A stretch of 7,336 nt of DNA, from NCBI GenBank assembly GCA_003161495.1, contig PMOP01000277.1, forward strand, positions 1-7,336. Direction: 5' to 3'. Position 1 is the first letter of the stretch; each line of letters opens with the position of its first letter. Under the pieces are notes generated by a model. That model was given only the letters and a program-made list of their open reading frames with translations, had not been told where the DNA came from and did no database searches. The stretch comes from Acidobacteriota bacterium. Its GTDB lineage: Bacteria > Acidobacteriota > Terriglobia > Acidiferrales > UBA7541. Both the position numbers and the translations under genes were made by a program. This document shows positions 6,418-7,336 of the stretch, one piece after another.

Positions 6418-6833
6418 GAGCTTCTCTCCTCGGTCTCCGATGCTTGCGATTCGGTCCCGTCCCAAATCAGCGGGGCCCTTGCACAATTTCAGTCGAACAA
6501 AAACTTATTTGGACGGCATGTCCACGAACACCCGGCCGTTTGCAATCTTGTCCCCGGACCTTACTCCATAGCTCTGTAAGGTCTTTTTACCACCACATCC
6601 GCCCACAGAATAGATAAACTTTTCGTTTGGAGAGAGGGCGAGTCGTTTGGCCAATTCCCAGGCAGCAGTTGCACTTCCCTTTCGGCCACCTGCGGCAGGA
6701 TCGCGCGGACGTTGGCCAGTACATGCGTCAGTTTTTTGCGCATGGAGATTTTGCCGGAGCGGTCGGAAAAATTCTACACGAAATAGCCGACATGTTGCAT
6801 TGCTTGCTTGCGGGGTTGGGTATAAGTTATCGG
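6418..6833. other. Divergent intergenic region holding the remnant and probable promoters
   Basis: This 416-bp stretch separates the minus-strand propeller unit from the plus-strand HupE-like gene. It holds the GAGGAGAG ribosome-binding site of copy B just above 6417, then the degraded SMP-30-like fragment (6505-6743), then about 90 bp of leader for the plus-strand gene. TATAAG at 6821-6826 is a fair -10 candidate for that gene, but no well-spaced -35 accompanies it. If it is used, a start at 6852 or 6864 would be more likely than 6834. I see no clear promoter for copy B and no strong hairpin terminator. Confidence 0.45.
6505..6743 (-). pseudogene. Frameshifted, truncated SMP-30/gluconolactonase-like remnant
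   Basis: Reading the minus strand, codons from 6743 down to about 6645 give a stretch ending EREVQLLPGNWPN. The codons from 6642 down to the stop at 6505-6507 give LALSPNEKFIYSVGGCGGKK, then TLQSYGVRSGDKIANGRV and FVDMPSK. Joined, they read ...EVQLL..WPN-G-LALSPNEKFIY..., the classic PNGLAxSPDEKxLY core of SMP-30/gluconolactonase propellers, followed by the usual (R)YDVxxDGxxANGRVFxDM strand. The expected Gly codon at 6643-6644 has only two bases, so one base is missing and the frame breaks exactly inside the conserved motif. A normal gene continues for roughly 90 residues after NGRVFVDM; here a stop follows and the homology ends. The 5' part of the gene is also absent, since a stop at 6774-6776 closes the frame. 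It is a decayed fragment with no likely function. The upstream limit is uncertain. Confidence 0.65.
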
Positions 6834-7336
6834 ATGGCCGGGAAACGAAAAATGGAAACCCTGATGAAAGGCGCTTATGTTACTCGCGTGAGTTCAGAAT
6901 TTAGCTTGTCCGCAGCCGCGCGCGGCGGTTACTGCCGCGCTTTCCTCCGCAAATTTGCAGGGGCGCGTGCCATCGCCGCCCTTCTGGCGCTCCTGATCCT
7001 CGCGCCCGCGCACTTTCTATCGGCTCACGATATTCCCAGCGACGCGACGGTTCAGATGTTTTTCAAGCCTGCGGGGAACCGTTTACATATCCTGGTGCGC
7101 GTCCCCCTCAAAACCATGCGCGACGTGGAATTTCCCGAACGCGGACAGGGCTATCTGGATTTCGACCGCGTGGATCCGACGCTGCGGGAAGCCGCCAGCC
7201 TGTGGGTCTCCGATTTCATCGATGTATATGAAGGAAACACACTCTTGCCGAAGCCGCGCGTCGTTGACACACGCCTCTCACTGGAGTCCGATCCGTCTTT
7301 TGCCTCCTATGACCAGGCGCTCGCGCACTTCGCCGC
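6834..7336 (+). CDS. N-terminal part of HupE/UreJ-like membrane protein (runs off window)
   Basis: An open frame of 167 complete codons that continues past the window edge. A basic stretch (CRAFLRKFAGAR, about 34-45) precedes a hydrophobic core AIAALLALLILAPAHFL (46-62) and a cut site near LSA-HD, so the mature protein begins with AHDIPSDATVQMFFKP. This beginning, followed by LHILVRVPLKTMRDVEFPER (84-103) and a lumenal domain, matches proteins whose C-terminal half is a HupE/UreJ-type multi-pass membrane domain, often linked to metal (nickel or cobalt) handling. That domain would lie beyond the window, so the assignment rests on recognition of the N-terminal part. In-frame Met codons lie at 6834, 6852 and 6864, none with a strong Shine-Dalgarno sequence. 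The outermost is given, although its n-region is long for a signal peptide and 6852 or 6864 may be the true start. Confidence 0.72.
   Translation, partial: MAGKRKMETLMKGAYVTRVSSEFSLSAAARGGYCRAFLRKFAGARAIAALLALLILAPAHFLSAHDIPSDATVQMFFKPAGNRLHILVRVPLKTMRDVEFPERGQGYLDFDRVDPTLREAASLWVSDFIDVYEGNTLLPKPRVVDTRLSLESDPSFASYDQALAHFA

Noticed and set aside
6801..6811. Short TTGC repeat run (TGCTTGCTTGC)
   Set aside because: Fewer than three full units; not distinguishable from chance and no second copy elsewhere.
6795..6826. A possible sigma-70 promoter (TTGCAT or TTGCTT with TATAAG) for the HupE-like gene
   Set aside because: The -10 is acceptable, but candidate -35 boxes are 15 or 20 bases away and match poorly, so it is noted only in the intergenic entry.

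Overview
The window looks like a chromosomal segment from a free-living environmental bacterium. The gene content (tandem secreted NHL-type beta-propellers, an esterase-713-like hydrolase, a HupE/UreJ-type membrane protein, and a secreted hypothetical with a START-like C-terminal half) resembles soil Acidobacteriota. That lineage call is an inference from gene content and moderate GC, not from a marker gene. There are no tRNA or rRNA genes, CRISPR arrays, insertion sequences, phage or plasmid hallmarks.

Layout. Positions 30-887 (minus) encode a secreted protein of unknown function. Upstream on the same strand, 1007-1636 encodes a cysteine-free cupin thiol dioxygenase, better matched to 3-mercaptopropionate dioxygenase than to classical cysteine dioxygenase. 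A 243-bp divergent gap separates it from mobA (1880-2563, plus), the molybdenum cofactor guanylyltransferase. mobA runs tail-to-tail into an exported alpha/beta hydrolase (2532-3737, minus), and the two coding regions overlap by 32 bp. Upstream of the hydrolase on the minus strand are two tandem, colinear, secreted six-bladed-propeller paralogues (3839-5092 and 5182-6417), about 73% identical by hand count. The three genes are spaced about 90-100 bp apart, each has a strong Shine-Dalgarno sequence, and they are probably co-transcribed. At 6505-6743 (minus) lies a degraded remnant of an SMP-30/gluconolactonase-type propeller, with a visible one-base frameshift and a missing C-terminal part. A divergent plus-strand gene begins near 6834 and runs off the window; it is the N-terminal, exported part of a HupE/UreJ-like protein.

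How it fits together. The minus-strand block 2532-6743 is a cluster for envelope or periplasmic proteins (hydrolase, two propellers, propeller remnant), suggesting extracellular handling of an organic substrate that cannot be named from sequence. The dioxygenase and mobA share a divergent intergenic region. The dioxygenase product is a sulfinate that can lead to sulfite, and many sulfur oxidoreductases need molybdenum cofactor, but a functional link is speculative. I see no convincing wholly new system. The points most worth following up are the broken gluconolactonase fragment, the conserved four-cysteine pattern of the twin propellers, the odd nucleophile elbow of the hydrolase and the cysteine-less thiol dioxygenase.
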